A stretch of DNA of 64,000 nt from Tetraselmis striata (Eukaryota; Chlorophyta; Chlorodendrophyceae; Chlorodendrales; Chlorodendraceae): assembly GCA_006384855.1 (NCBI GenBank), contig VCJN01001601.1, positions 111,498 to 175,497 of the forward strand. Direction: 5' to 3'. Under the pieces are notes generated by a model. It was given only the letters and a program-made list of their open reading frames with translations, was not told the DNA's origin and did not search any database. The position numbers and the translations under genes are program-made. Below are positions 53,766-64,000 of the stretch, in pieces (position 1 is the first letter of the stretch; each line of letters starts with the position of its first letter).

Positions 53766-53820
53766 GGGGGGCACATTTTCGAGTCCGTAAATGTGCCCAT
53801 TTTGACTCGATATTGCCCCC
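53766..53820 (-). repeat. Right ~54-bp inverted repeat of the island
   Basis: Reverse complement of 47576-47629 with about two differences. Together they bound a 6.2-kb interval. On the minus strand it is read through by the truncated polyprotein of copy 2. Confidence 0.75.
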
Positions 53821-56800
53821 TGTACCACTCCAGGAGGTAGCTTCTCCCTGTTCAATTTTGGGTCATGCATATATTTTAATTTGATATTGTTGAGGAATTG
53901 TTTATCCAACTGTATCGAGACAGTGGTAAGGTTGAGCCATTCAATGATGTGCTCCAGATCCTCCTCAAAGGCCTGCATATAGTATGCATCAAATGATGCC
54001 TTCAGATCTTTCAGATCTGGTCGCCTACTCAGTGCATCTGCCATATTTTGAGATCCTTTTTTTAAAGACAATGTCCATATTGACCATATATGGTGATATG
54101 ATTTGGGAGCAGCCAGCATGTTTTTTGCTGAGCTTTTCTTGCGTTGGCAGATTACGGAGGGTGGTATAGCCAGTGACTACGGTGAAATGTTTACACCCTT
54201 CCAAATAATGTCGCCAATGCTGGAGAGCAATTACTACTCCCATGAATTCAGGATCATCGGTGGAATAGCGCAGATGCGCACCCCTCAAGACCTTTGCCAG
54301 GTAAGCCACATGACGCAGTTTTCCGGCATTTAGGTCTTTTTGCATGAGCACCGCCCCACAACATATTTGCTGCCATCGGTTGTGACCACGAACTCTGCGT
54401 CCGGGCCAATGATGTGATTCATTAGAACCGGGGCGTGTGTCATTTTATAGTTTAGGCGATCAAAAGCATGTTGTGGGTGTCAGTCCAGGCCGGAAATATA
54501 TTACTTTTTGTCTGATCAAACAGGGGCTTTGCTATAGCAGCAAAGTCCTCAATAAATGATCAATAATATCCTACAAAGCCTTAAAAGGCTCTCACGTCTG
54601 TAACAGACTTTGGGACCGGCCATTCTGTGACTGGTTTTATTTTATCAGGGTTAGGGAACTTGCCCTCTTCCGTTATACGGTGACCCATGTATATTATTTG
54701 CTTTTTACCCCACTGTGATTTTTGGGGGTTCGGGTACAGATGGTGCTTGCGCAACCTCGCAAGGACCTGATCAATATGGTCAATATGTTGCTCCGGAGTG
54801 TCGCTGAATATGATAATATCGTCAAGATAACAGACTACAAAATCATCAAGGATAGTTGCATCCCGATGTGTGTCATCGGCAGTCCCGTTGAAAACTCCGT
54901 TAATATATGATTGGAATCCGCCTGGCGCTGTTTTTAGGCCAGATGGCAGGACTCTCATCTGAAATTGACCCAACTCAGTGATGAAGGATGTCTTATATAC
55001 ATCTTCCTCCTTCACACGGATCTGATGGTAAGCCTTGGACAAGTCTAAGCAAGTCCAGCATTTGCATGTGGCAATACGGTCTAATATAGTATCAATTCTG
55101 GGCAAAGGATATTGTGTACCCAGTGTTGTTTTGTTCAGCGATCTATAGTCAATGCACATCCGGAGAGTGCCATCAGATTTTCTGGCAAACAGTACCGGAG
55201 CTGCAAATGGTGAATAACTGGGTCGGGTCCATTTTTTACTCCAAGTATTGTGTTAGCTATTTTTCAGCTCAGTTAGCTCCGCAGGAGGCATTTTATAAAT
55301 GTGACCTTTCGGCGTGTTAGCATCAAGTATGGTAGGTATACTGTGATCATATTTTCCTCTGCTCGGTGGCAGGTCTGTTGAGGTGTTTTTATCGTGACCA
55401 TCTTGTTTTATAATGTTCAATATTGTTTCATCATATTGTTGACCAAAATCAGCGTGTACCTGCAGATCATCCGAGTTTATCTGCGATGTCTGGGTACCGA
55501 TAAAGTCTTATTTCAGAGTGGCTATAAAAAATGATGCTGCATCTGCATTTTTGACTGGTTCAGCAGAGATGTGGAGCAGCTTAGCCATCTGATTTGCCGA
55601 CAAGATACTTACTACTGCTGGTCTGGGTTGGACCTCACAGCCAAACAGTGTTGCATCTGTTTGTCTCTCGTGTATAAATCCATCATCGCAGTGAATACTG
55701 GATTATTTTATCTGAGCCATGGAATGCCTAATATGACATCCCAGTTATTGTTACTGGGGAGGCAAACAAAATTAGCCTATGTGGTATAACCAGCCTCAAA
55801 GTGAAGCGTTATTGTTACATAGTGCCGAGAGATCTTATATGTTGTGCCATTTGCCAGTTGTATTTTTATTGCTTGATTCAGCAATTTCACCGGAAGGTCA
55901 TATTTTTGTACAATGTTCCATGAGACAAATTCTCGCTGGGCAGCACTGTCAATCAGCATTTCAACTTCATCAGACAGGGTGTCATTATTGGCTTTGATTT
56001 TAGCCTTTGCCTTCAACATATCTGTTTCATCAGTCTGAGAGGTAAATTTTGCTGTGGGGATTTCATATTGTGATGTTATGTTGTGCGCTTTGTCACGCAC
56101 TCTGTCCTCCACAGTATGATCAGCCAAATATACATCGACTGAAAATGGAGTCGGACCCATTGGTATCCGCTCTTTATGGTTTTTTGGGATCAGGGATGTC
56201 ATACAAGTATGCACCCTTTGGGTAATGGTGGGTCTTACGGTATGTGTTCAGAATGTGCTGAACATTTTTATTGTTTTTCCACTTGGGAGCTGCAATTACT
56301 GCAGAGATATTGTATGGGTTCTGCCTGCGCTTCCTTTCGACGCTGGCAATAAAATCAGAGATTGTCTCAAACGGTGGGTTCAGCCACACATGATGGTTAG
56401 TAATGCCATCATCAAAGAACGAGTTAGATGGGGTACAATAGCTATCCATTACCTTTGTGGTTTGGGGCCATTAACTGTTGTTGCCGCCCCGTCAAGGGTG
56501 AACGGCCCCCATATCATGTTCAATTCCTCCCAAGCATTCTGATTGAATGATGGGCAGGTATCATGCTGGGGTGTTGTGACTGTTGTTATTGTTGCCGTTG
56601 CATCGTTATGATCAGACCTAGGAGTCATTGCCCTGGTCATACTGTTATTATAGTCAGATATGAGCTCATCAATTTGAGTCTGCACATCTCGGAACTCGAG
56701 GGTTTCCGTTTGTGCAGCATTATCCACTGTAGTTAGTGAATTTTACTGATATATAAATTGCTCAACTGGTTTAATTTGTGGCGCTTGAGATGAGCTGCCT

Positions 56801-56930
56801 TTTTGACCAGTGGCAAAGTGATGTTTATTGTGTTTGCGCCTTTTGCGCCTTTGCGTCTCCAGTACATGATGCACAACAAGAGTGTCATGTATGTCATCGA
56901 CCCTACGGACAGATTGTAGTGGTCCCACAT
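53821..56930 (-). pseudogene. Copy 2 polyprotein: methyltransferase-like, protease, reverse transcriptase, RNase H; many frameshifts
   Basis: From right to left: RRVDDIHDTLVVHHVLETQR (56.9 kb), WGPFTLDGAATTV, then NHHVWLNPPFETISDFIASV (56.4 kb). Protease follows with LIDSAAQREFVSWNIVQKYD (55.95 kb), again DSA. Reverse transcriptase 55159-54581 has MCIDYRSLNKTTLGTQYPLP, LDLSKAYHQIRV and VVCYLDDIIIFSDTPEQHID. RNase H 54351-53821 has RYSTDDPEFMGVVIALQHWR and NMADALSRRPDL. At least six frame breaks are seen. The sequence ends in a helical stretch (IKLKYMHDPKLNREKLP), where integrase should begin. DSA in the protease of both copies suggests it is ancestral for this lineage and not a mutation of one copy. 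Confidence 0.8.
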
Positions 56931-57444
56931 CCTCTGTGAGGGCTTGTCATGGTACTTTGCCCATTAATACTTAATCATATATATGGTGACATACAGTTAA
57001 GCTATTACAACGATACGGTCAGAGGAATGGGTTCGTCGGCCGACTTTGATGAGCTCTGATTGTTGGCGAACCTGCCGCAAGCGACAGGCGCAGGCTCACG
57101 TCCAGGATCACTCTAGAGCGTCCCCTGGCACATATCAACTGAGCGGCCACAATCCAAATCACCGCAAATCAACCTTGTTGTCAATTCAGTGCATTACTAC
57201 GGTGAGCTTATGCACTCTATGGTAACATTAAATCATACAGTAAGGAGACTTGTATTGGCACATTACATTGCAAAGGTAATTACATGTTTTACTTGGTTCG
57301 AATATTAAGTGCCAATGTTTTCTATTATACTGCAGATGTGTTTGCAGTTTGTTGGGTCGGTGCCTCAGCATACATGTTCTTCTCTGGAGCGCTGCGGACG
57401 AGTTGATCTCCACTATTTTGTGGGTTACAATGTTGTATGGTGAC

Positions 57445-59880
57445 CTAAGGGTGTTCTCCACCACGACCACCATGGTTGCGGCCAGCGGTTTTGCCGCAGC
57501 CTCTCCCCGAGCGGCCACATCGGCCGCCTCGGCGGCCTCGAACATCACCACGGCCACCACCGCCATCACGCTTTGGAAGCATGTCTGGTGTTACTGATGT
57601 GCTCAACAGTTGCGCTGAGCCTGGCTGCAAGCCTAGATGTATGCTCAGGTTATCATATGCCTCACGGCATGCTTGTGCCCAGTCCTGGTCAGGGTGCGTC
57701 CGTTTCCATGCTCCTTGGCGCTTAAGCATTTTATCGTTATAGTGTTTCTTTGATGGCTGGGCAGGATCTCCTGCCTCTTGCGTTCTCCATTCGCAAATCA
57801 AGAGGATTATATCGTAATTTTTCGGGGTTCGCCTGCCTTTGAGTTCCACCCCAACCAGCACTCCGGCCGCCACGGCCACGCCGGTCTGCATTATATGATT
57901 GCCTTGGAGGTCTGGAACCTCGACCATACCCTCGACCATGTAGACCTGACAACGCAGGAGACTCCTGGCGGAAAGAATATTATATGTTAGAATATTGTGG
58001 GTGGATTTGACCTCATCTGAGTATCTTCCACGAATCTATGATGCCAATGATTTCCTGTATGGTTCGTATGGTTAATGCCTGGTGGCTTACAGTATGAATT
58101 TTGAGCTGTCTTTGAAACTCAATTTTCAGCTCGTTATGTTTACGGAATTTTCCGATCAGATAATGTTTGACATATTCTGGAGTGCTGGGATGAGTATCAT
58201 TGTACCCAATCAACAGCAGCACCCAACGGATAAATGTAGCCAAATTGTTACAGTATTTGTATTATATGGTCTGCATGCAAAATTCCATTATGCCTGAGAC
58301 ATCCTGAGGATCATAGCTATAGCTTATACTTTGTATGTAGCATATTGTGTTCTTTGCCAACTGATGAAAACCAGTAAAGGCAGTTCCACGGATACCTTGC
58401 TTTTGAGCAAACATCGTTTCCAATGTTGTATAATGTTTGGTTGTTTGTTTATGGAATCAAGCACATATCTTTCTGACATGTAGTCATAAGCATGTGCTGT
58501 TACAATAGGTTCAACTCTGTCTAAAGACTGCATGATGTCAGTCAAGAACAGAGTGTTACGATAATTAGCATGCAATTTCTCCTGCCCTAGTAAAGGGGTC
58601 AGGTTCAATTGCAATGGTGGTTGATGTCCAATCATGGCAGCATAAGTTTTTTTAGGATATTTTGAGGCTGGTCACTCACTTGGAGTGGATCCTCATACCT
58701 GGGTGACTTACGTCTGGTCTCTCCAATTGGAGAATATGGTTGGTGCTTCTTCGCCCTATTGTCAGATTGTCCTGCGCAGGGGTTATGTTGTACCACCGGA
58801 TCAATGTCCATCGGTGCTTACCCTTTATCTTGTGGGTTTACCACATGTTGTTCATGTGCCGTTTGAGTTATGATAGCATGAATTGTAGAATGTTGATGGC
58901 AAACCCATCAGTTGATTTGTAAAGTTTTTTTCTGGAATATGGTGTTGCAGGAAATATGTCTCTTATACACATTTGGCGTTACTTGGGAATCTTTGTTGGA
59001 CTTCATTATTGTATCTCAGCTTCCACACCTGAAGGAGAGGCGTTAGCTTGTTACTGTATTCCATGGCCCATTCGGTTTTGGATCCTTGTTTGTACGCCAA
59101 CAAGGATATTTTACAGTATCTAAGCGCATGGATCTGATGTATGAAAGCCCCTAGAGAGAGCATCAAAGCTGTTCTGGCTGGTTTTGGTGTAGCAATTGCT
59201 AGCACACTGTCGATGTACCGCAACTGCAATACCGTTCGCTGCTGGGAGTCTTCTGCCCCCGCAGGTTTATTTAGTCTGAAATACCGTGTCATTATATTAA
59301 TTGCCCACTTTTGAATACAATCAGCCAGTTTTTTCACAAGGCTGGCATTCCAGCCTTGGTTGTGTTCAATATTTGCTGCAATATCTTTATACGGTGTCAG
59401 ATCTGAGTCAATATGCGGAAGGACCAGCCCGCCCGCGTGTCTGAGTTTGGTTATATTATGGTTTCACTGGATTGAAAACCCAGGATAATGTTTTGAATAT
59501 GGTTGCTGTCTTCACACAGCATATCATATGTTGGGTATCCTGATGGGAACATATCGTCAGTGTTTATGGTTGGATTATGTTATCTTTTATGATTGGCATT
59601 AGAGTCATAGCTCTCATGGCTATGCTCGGAGATATGTTGACAATGCGTTTGTATATTTCGGCGAGGTTGTGCCTCACCAGTTGGGTTATTGTGGTGATTA
59701 TGGAGTGATTATGATGTTATCTCTTCCTCTCCTTTTGGCAACATTTGTTAGCCAGAGTGACCCTCAGCTTGGTCTGGATTATCATACATATTGTATTTTG
59801 TCAGGCAAGGCATGGCCTATTTACGGTATCTCGGAAAATCATCATAACATGTGGATTCATCCTAACATGTAATACAATAG
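57445..59880 (-). pseudogene. Copy 2 gag with helical core and RGG tail, broken
   Basis: Starts near 59880 with an acidic segment (KGEEEITS), then DDMFPSGYPTYDMLCEDSNH. The helical core lies at 59337-58963 (KLADCIQKWAINIMTRYFRL, LRYIDSVLAIATPKPARTAL) and 58635-58324 (LFLTDIMQSLDRVEPIVTAH), then 58243-58013. 57939-57445 carries a linker and NLSIHLGLQPGSAQLLSTSV with the Gly-Arg tail ending GGEHP. Several frameshifts and stops separate the pieces. It shows what copy 1 has lost. No CCHC zinc knuckle is present anywhere. Confidence 0.65.
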
Positions 59881-59967
59881 CAACAACAAGCATTCGTTCG
59901 TTTGTATCGTGAGGTGGCATATCATCTTAAATATTAACAACATTTGCGAGTTATGGTTTGTCCTCAT

Positions 59968-60035
59968 TCATTGAGGAGATATCGTTGTCGACCCCATTGG
60001 GCGACTGATTATCGTTTCGCCCGCAGCTGCCATTG
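59968..60035 (-). pseudogene. Copy 2 remnant of the Nudix-like ORF1
   Basis: Only MAAAGETIISRPMGS remains, followed by a frame break and stop. The rest of ORF1 is deleted; the next homologous text is the acidic start of gag near 59880. Confidence 0.6.
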
Positions 60036-60039
60036 AGGC

Positions 60040-61231
60040 AACGGTATCGTTCAGAATATAGTCATCACAGTCACGGTTCAACCTGCCGGATATGGTTTGA
60101 TTTCTGGCCTCTTTGGGCTCAATATGGTTTGGATATCGTAAGCGACGCAACCGTGTATGATTCCGACAATATGCTGATGTTTTATTATCGTTATGTTGTT
60201 GACATAAGACAGTGGGGAACGAGGCGAGTTCAGGTGGAAGTGGCTTACCTAAAAGGGCACTAACCTTGATTCGACTCATGCAAGAAAAAGAATAACGACG
60301 CTCCGAGTTCTACAGGCAGCAGCGTCGCATCCCGGTACTGTTCAAGCTCCGGGCGAGAAAGTAGCGCCGAGGTGGCGCAGAAGATAGTATGTATGGTACG
60401 TTTCCGCCTTATGAACGAGCGGAGTTCTCGTTCACTCGACTCGGTGGTCGAGAAGGTTCGATTGTATTGCTGCCTCTCGGCAGTGGCTTTTTTGTTTTTT
60501 TACGGCGCATCCTGAGAACGCTTGTTATGTTGTGCGGTGGCGGGGGTAATTCCCGACACCCGCAGTCGATCTGCGATAAGAGTTTATGATATGTGTATGG
60601 TATGCTTCCGCCTTGTAAAAGAGCGGAGTTATGTTTCACTCGACTCAGTGGTCGAGAAGGTTCGAATGTATGGTGCAGGTAGCGTAGCGCCCCGGTAATC
60701 TCCACCCCCCGGGCGAGAAAGTAGAGCTAATGGTAGCGCCGAGTTCGTGTGGCGGGTATATGATAAGCTTCCGCTTATAGAAAGAGCGGAGTTATGGTGA
60801 TGGATTCAGTCGTCCAGAAGTTTCGACTGTCCAATACTGCCTCTTGGCAGGATCGTTCTGAATCGGTGGCTTTCGGAAAAGCCCGTTATAGTCTTTCGGC
60901 GGGGTCATTGCCGGCGCCCGCCGCGGCGGCTAGGCTACATGCGCGTATGGTATGGTTGATGAAAGCTCGCGAGGAGCGATCGAGTAGGTAAAAGCACAAA
61001 ATGTGAGGGAATATGCGCGTGGTGGTGAGAGGTAGTGCTATTCCACTGTGGTGGTGGTGGTGGTGGTTGAGTATGATCTCCTTACAAGCCGTCAGGCGCC
61101 GTGCGTGATATATCAGGCGGCGCGATGCGGCCGGCAGGGCGCGGGAGCAGCCCGTCATCTGACGGGCGCGCGCTAGGCGCCTATTGTGCTATGGTGATTA
61201 GGGCGAGTGAGGGTATAGGATATATCCTGAC
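60040..61231 (-). promoter_or_regulatory. Retroelement leader / LTR-like region, copy 2
   Basis: Inverse of the copy 1 leader 42873-43640 at its outer part. In addition it carries internal repeats: CGGGCGAGAAAGTAG at about 60350 and 60711, and AGAGCGGAGTTATG at about 60617 and 60784, so it has been enlarged by duplication. A GTGGTGG microsatellite lies at about 61049-61072. No PBS was identified. Confidence 0.5.
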
Positions 61232-61858
61232 CGGTACCTAGCATTCAAACTATAATCTTAACGTTACCAGTACCGGTGACAGAATAGCCCGGCGGTGTAA
61301 TCAAACCTCTATATTACCAATATGACAAAAGGGCAATCAGAAAGGTCCTCTGCAGCGACTGCGAGCTTATGTAACTATATAAGTAAACATGTCGTACCCG
61401 AGGCTTGGATCCAGGATAAATAATGTATTAACTTGCACGAAAACGACATTATTTTGAACGGGGTTGAAGGGCTACCGAGGGCGCGTGCCGTCGCGCGCAG
61501 AGCCTACCAGTACACGGTACGGTACCAAGGTACAAGGCGCTAAATACTCCGCTGGGAAGACATGAAGCCACGTGAAGCCCTGCCTGTAACAGCGAGTGTA
61601 ACCCTACAATAAGTCCATAACCTGCTGCCACCGCATACCTGCAAGCACCGCGTGTAACCCTTGCTAGCTTTGGCCCGTAACATGCAACTTTTAAAACAAA
61701 TCGCCCCTAAGTACCATCGCCCAGCGGATTGTCACTGGCGACGAAGAATAGTCACACTCGGACTTGCACAACGAAACACATCCAGACCTGCTGGGTAGGC
61801 GACAATCACACACTCCCCCAACGTCAGCGGGCCGCTGCTTCGTAGGACGAGGCACTGC
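61232..61858. other. Spacer, no gene seen
   Basis: Mixed sequence with several TAAC and TGTAACCC words. No frame with recognisable motifs. Confidence 0.4.
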
Positions 61859-61860
61859 GA

Positions 61861-62913
61861 TGGGGAAGCGGGCAGTGTTCGGGGGTAGCCGGAAGGCATC
61901 CCGCACGCAGAAGATAGCATGGCGAGCAAAGCGCGTGCGAGGTAGCATAGCGGGAAGAGCAGGAGCCGACGTGGGCTGAGGCCGCTGGTCTAGCCGAAGC
62001 GCAGGAAGGGGGCTCTAGTCCCGCAGACCTAGAACCGGAACCAGCAGCGGAGCCCGACGACCCCCCCGGTAATCGCAGGTGGCAGTGGCACTGCGTTCAA
62101 CCCTGGTGCACCGGCGTTGCCCCTGTGGGAGCGAATGCCACCACAGGAGCACGCCGCGCTATACCAATCCCGAGACGGCCGCGAGGCTCACTACGCCGTT
62201 GGGGCCGTCACGACGACCTCTTACCACTTATCCTACCGAGAGGTTGTGGTGGTGGGGTTTAGGCGGTTGGAGTGCATCGACGGGGAGGTTCGAGTCGGGT
62301 GGTGCAAGTCCTCCAGGGGCTCCGACGAGAAAGGGATTTTCCTTCGACGCGGCATCTACCTAGAGGCTACGCTGAACAAGGGATGCCTCGCGGACGCTGT
62401 GCCCCCCGGGACGCATGCCATGTGCAGCTGCGCGGAGGTGCTCCTGCGTGCTTTGGGCCAGCGCGGGTTGGAGCTCCAGCTTTACGCGGGGCCGAGATAG
62501 CACGAGCGCGGAGCTGGTAAGGCAATACTGAAATACATGCAGTTCGGGGGAAGGGAATATACCGCCGCCAACCCGAACGACGGCCACCAAACAGTGTTTC
62601 AGCAGTGGTGCGTCAGCAAGCACGCACCTAGGGGCCTTAGATGCCTCACGTGCGAGTCAACCCCTCAGCACTGCATGCACAACGGCCTCATCAGGGAGGC
62701 AGTGGGCTCGGAGGGTTCCCGCAAGGTGTACGACGTCGCGGGCATGATCACGCGGTGTTGGACAACAAAATCGGCGAGCTGCGGCTGCCCTGTATTTCTT
62801 GCAAGACTCTCCCCTTCTTTCCAGAAGAGGACCCTGTGACGAATGCGCCGTTTGACGGTGAGTTCCTGCTGCGGTGTATCGAGCGTGCCCAGACAAGTGC
62901 TCGGACGCTGTAG
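61861..62913 (+). pseudogene. Unrecognised Cys/His-rich ORF, frameshifted
   Basis: ATG 61861 opens MGKRAVFGGSRKASRTQKIA, basic, to TGA at 61979. 62117-62500 reads EHAALYQSRDGREAHYAVGA, LSYREVVVVGFRRLECIDGE and VPPGTHAMCSCAEVLLRALG. Next, 62537-62840 reads GHQTVFQQWCVSKHAPRGLR, CLTCESTPQHCMHNGLI and RCWTTKSASCGCPVFLARLS. The end, PFDGEFLLRCIERAQTSART, lies in a third frame. C-x2-C and C-x-H spacing suggests a SWIM- or CxC-like zinc module, as found in some transposases, but this is a guess. It shows no link to its neighbours. Confidence 0.35.
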
Positions 62914-62919
62914 CGAGTG

Positions 62920-63530
62920 ACCACTGTTCAAAATGACCACTTTGAAACGTGATCACTCTAGGTAGTGGTCACTTGTCAGCGTGGTCACTCCATGGAGTGG
63001 GAACTGTCCAGCATGGCATGTCCTCACTCTGGAGACATAGAGAGAGATACATTACAATCAATGAATTGCCGTAGCTAGAGGGTGAGCATCACGTGGCCCG
63101 GGGTCCAACGCTAGAGCCCTATAACCTAGTCCTATATTATGTCCTCGTTCTAGAGTATGGGTATTCCTTACCACCCGGTGTGTTGGTGCAGAGGTGCTCG
63201 CCGGAAGATAATGTATTTACCCTATCATTGCTACAAAGTGGGGCGGAGCTGCCCGTTTTGCGCGGCGGAGTAGGATCCTCTGATGGAGGAACACACGATG
63301 GAGGTGGATGGCAGTACGAACTTCGTGGGTGCGGCGGAGTACTGGGTTTGCACGTGCGTCGTGTAACACGACGCCTGAAGCGGATGGGAAGGAGCACGCC
63401 GTCTTGGTGGTGTCCCGGCGGGTATGCTCCATTGTTGATATGATTGTTGCGCTGCGCCAATCCCACTACTCTAGAGAACCATGGTGGTCGAATATAACAC
63501 AATGCATTGCCATCGCCATGTTCCACAGAT
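62920..63530. other. Spacer with short tandem words; no gene assigned
   Basis: GTGACCACT / GTGGTCACT words alternate at 62920-63010, forming small inverted repeats. Overlapping ORFs of about 116-129 codons at 63093-63526 lie on opposite strands without motifs. Confidence 0.35.
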
Positions 63531-63535
63531 CGCCT

Positions 63536-64000
63536 TCACGCATCAACTGTTGCACAAGCAGTGGCAGTTCCAGCTCGGCGCGGAGTACCGACCGATGCAC
63601 TCATTCTGGCGGGCCACTGTAGAGGGGTGAGGCGCTCCCGTATATTGTCGCATATGCGCCCTGCCCTTTCCTTGTGCGTCCCACCGGACTCGCCAATAAC
63701 AATCCAGCGATCGGCAGGTATGCGTGTACAACGGGGTTTCTTGCTAATGCGTGGTTCAACCGGACTCGGAAAAGCTTCACCCGGGCCGTCAAGGGTTTTG
63801 TGCTGTTGCATCGCCTTGACTACACGGCGGAATTTTCCTGCCAAAGTGGGGTAAGCTTGCGCTCGCGAAGCTTTCAGATAGCGAGGTATGAGTAGGCGAG
63901 CTTGTTCTTTGCCATCGATCAATATCCTCTTTTCCGGCCTTGCTATGTCTGAAGCCCCCTCTCCGTCAGCCGCCTTGGCCGGTGTTGCCCGTGGCGTCAC
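63536..64000 (-). CDS. Unrecognised ORF, open at the right edge
   Basis: The minus strand is open from the window edge for 154 codons: ARPEKRILIDGKEQARLLIP, AYPTLAGKFRRVVKAMQQHK, IPADRWIVIGESGGTHKERA and GRICDNIRERLTPLQ, then a less protein-like end to a stop at 63536. The charged helical text (before residue ~130) looks coding. It is the C-terminal part of something larger outside the window. No family is recognised. Confidence 0.35.
   Translation of the reverse strand: MTPRATPAKAADGEGASDIARPEKRILIDGKEQARLLIPRYLKASRAQAYPTLAGKFRRVVKAMQQHKTLDGPGEAFPSPVEPRISKKPRCTRIPADRWIVIGESGGTHKERAGRICDNIRERLTPLQWPARMSASVGTPRRAGTATACATVDA

Larger units (their letters stand above)
53765..61231 (-). mobile_element. 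Ty3/Gypsy-type retroelement, copy 2 (minus strand), fuller but frameshifted
   Basis: Inverse of 42873-47640, but it keeps the gag core (57.9-59.6 kb), the whole reverse transcriptase and RNase H. The leader region 60.89-61.23 kb mirrors 42.87-43.20 kb (TGATATATCAGGC, CCCGTCATCTGACGGGC). The far coding end stops at the right inverted repeat of the island (53766-53820), before integrase. No LTR pair is visible. Confidence 0.8.

Noticed and set aside
62079-62363. 94-codon ORF overlapping the Cys-rich pseudogene
   Set aside because: Composition is poorer and no continuation exists; the frame at 62117-62500 is more protein-like.
63093-63526. Opposed ORFs of about 116 and 129 codons
   Set aside because: They overlap on opposite strands, lack motifs and cannot be linked to the ORF that leaves the right edge.

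Overview
The window looks like nuclear DNA of a flagellated, photosynthetic-type protist, most likely a green alga (chlorophyte). Four genes read as ordinary host genes with many short exons and consistent GT-AG splice phases. One resembles a ciliary microtubule protein, one is a GT31 glycosyltransferase, one is a Q-rich protein and one is a kinase-like receptor. Between them lie tyrosine-recombinase (DIRS/PAT-type) retroelements, LINE-like reverse transcriptases carrying the C-terminal region typical of algal elements, and Ty3/Gypsy-type elements. I cannot name the species. The lineage call is inference.

Layout. 0-1 kb: minus-strand BED zinc finger plus Tudor-like gene, open at the left edge. 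1.6-3.7 kb: frameshifted DIRS-like remnant. 4-8 kb: no convincing gene, with a ~200-bp tandem repeat at 5.9-6.5 kb. 8.0-10.9 kb: multi-exon gene with two G-I-x-G-Y-T-G motifs. 10-12.4 kb: duplicated non-coding segment. 12.5-13.7 kb: GT31 gene. 15.2-20.5 kb: two inverted copies of a ~1.37-kb terminal-inverted-repeat element flanking a decayed reverse transcriptase. 23.0-25.3 kb: Q-rich gene. 26.2-32.1 kb: an open reverse transcriptase ORF cut at its 5' side by a PAT-like tyrosine-recombinase element with split direct repeats. 32.1-33.0 kb: a diverged relative of that element. 33.3-34.0 kb: a possible LTR/leader remnant. 34.6-36 kb: an unrecognised gene fragment and a third, decayed tyrosine recombinase. 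37.8-42.3 kb: a large minus-strand gene with a NIT-like helical sensor region and a TKL-type pseudokinase. 42.9-61.2 kb: two oppositely oriented copies of one Ty3-like retroelement around a 6.2-kb island. The island is bounded by ~54-bp inverted repeats and holds triplicated gene fragments, a 30-bp minisatellite and a 159/188-bp higher-order satellite. 61.9-64 kb: a decayed Cys-rich ORF and an open ORF leaving the right edge.

The most unusual items are three. First, the 42.9-61.2 kb inverted retroelement pair, whose polyprotein joins a methyltransferase-like NPPF domain to protease and reverse transcriptase and is preceded by a Nudix-like ORF and RGG-tailed gag. Second, the NIT-like pseudokinase, with HRD replaced by HAE and DFG by TVT. 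Third, the PAT-like element inserted antisense at the 5' edge of a reverse transcriptase ORF. Most mobile ORFs carry frameshifts or deletions. The best preserved are the 30.3-31.7 kb tyrosine recombinase and the 26.2-28.9 kb reverse transcriptase. All homology statements come from reading motifs by eye; no search was run.
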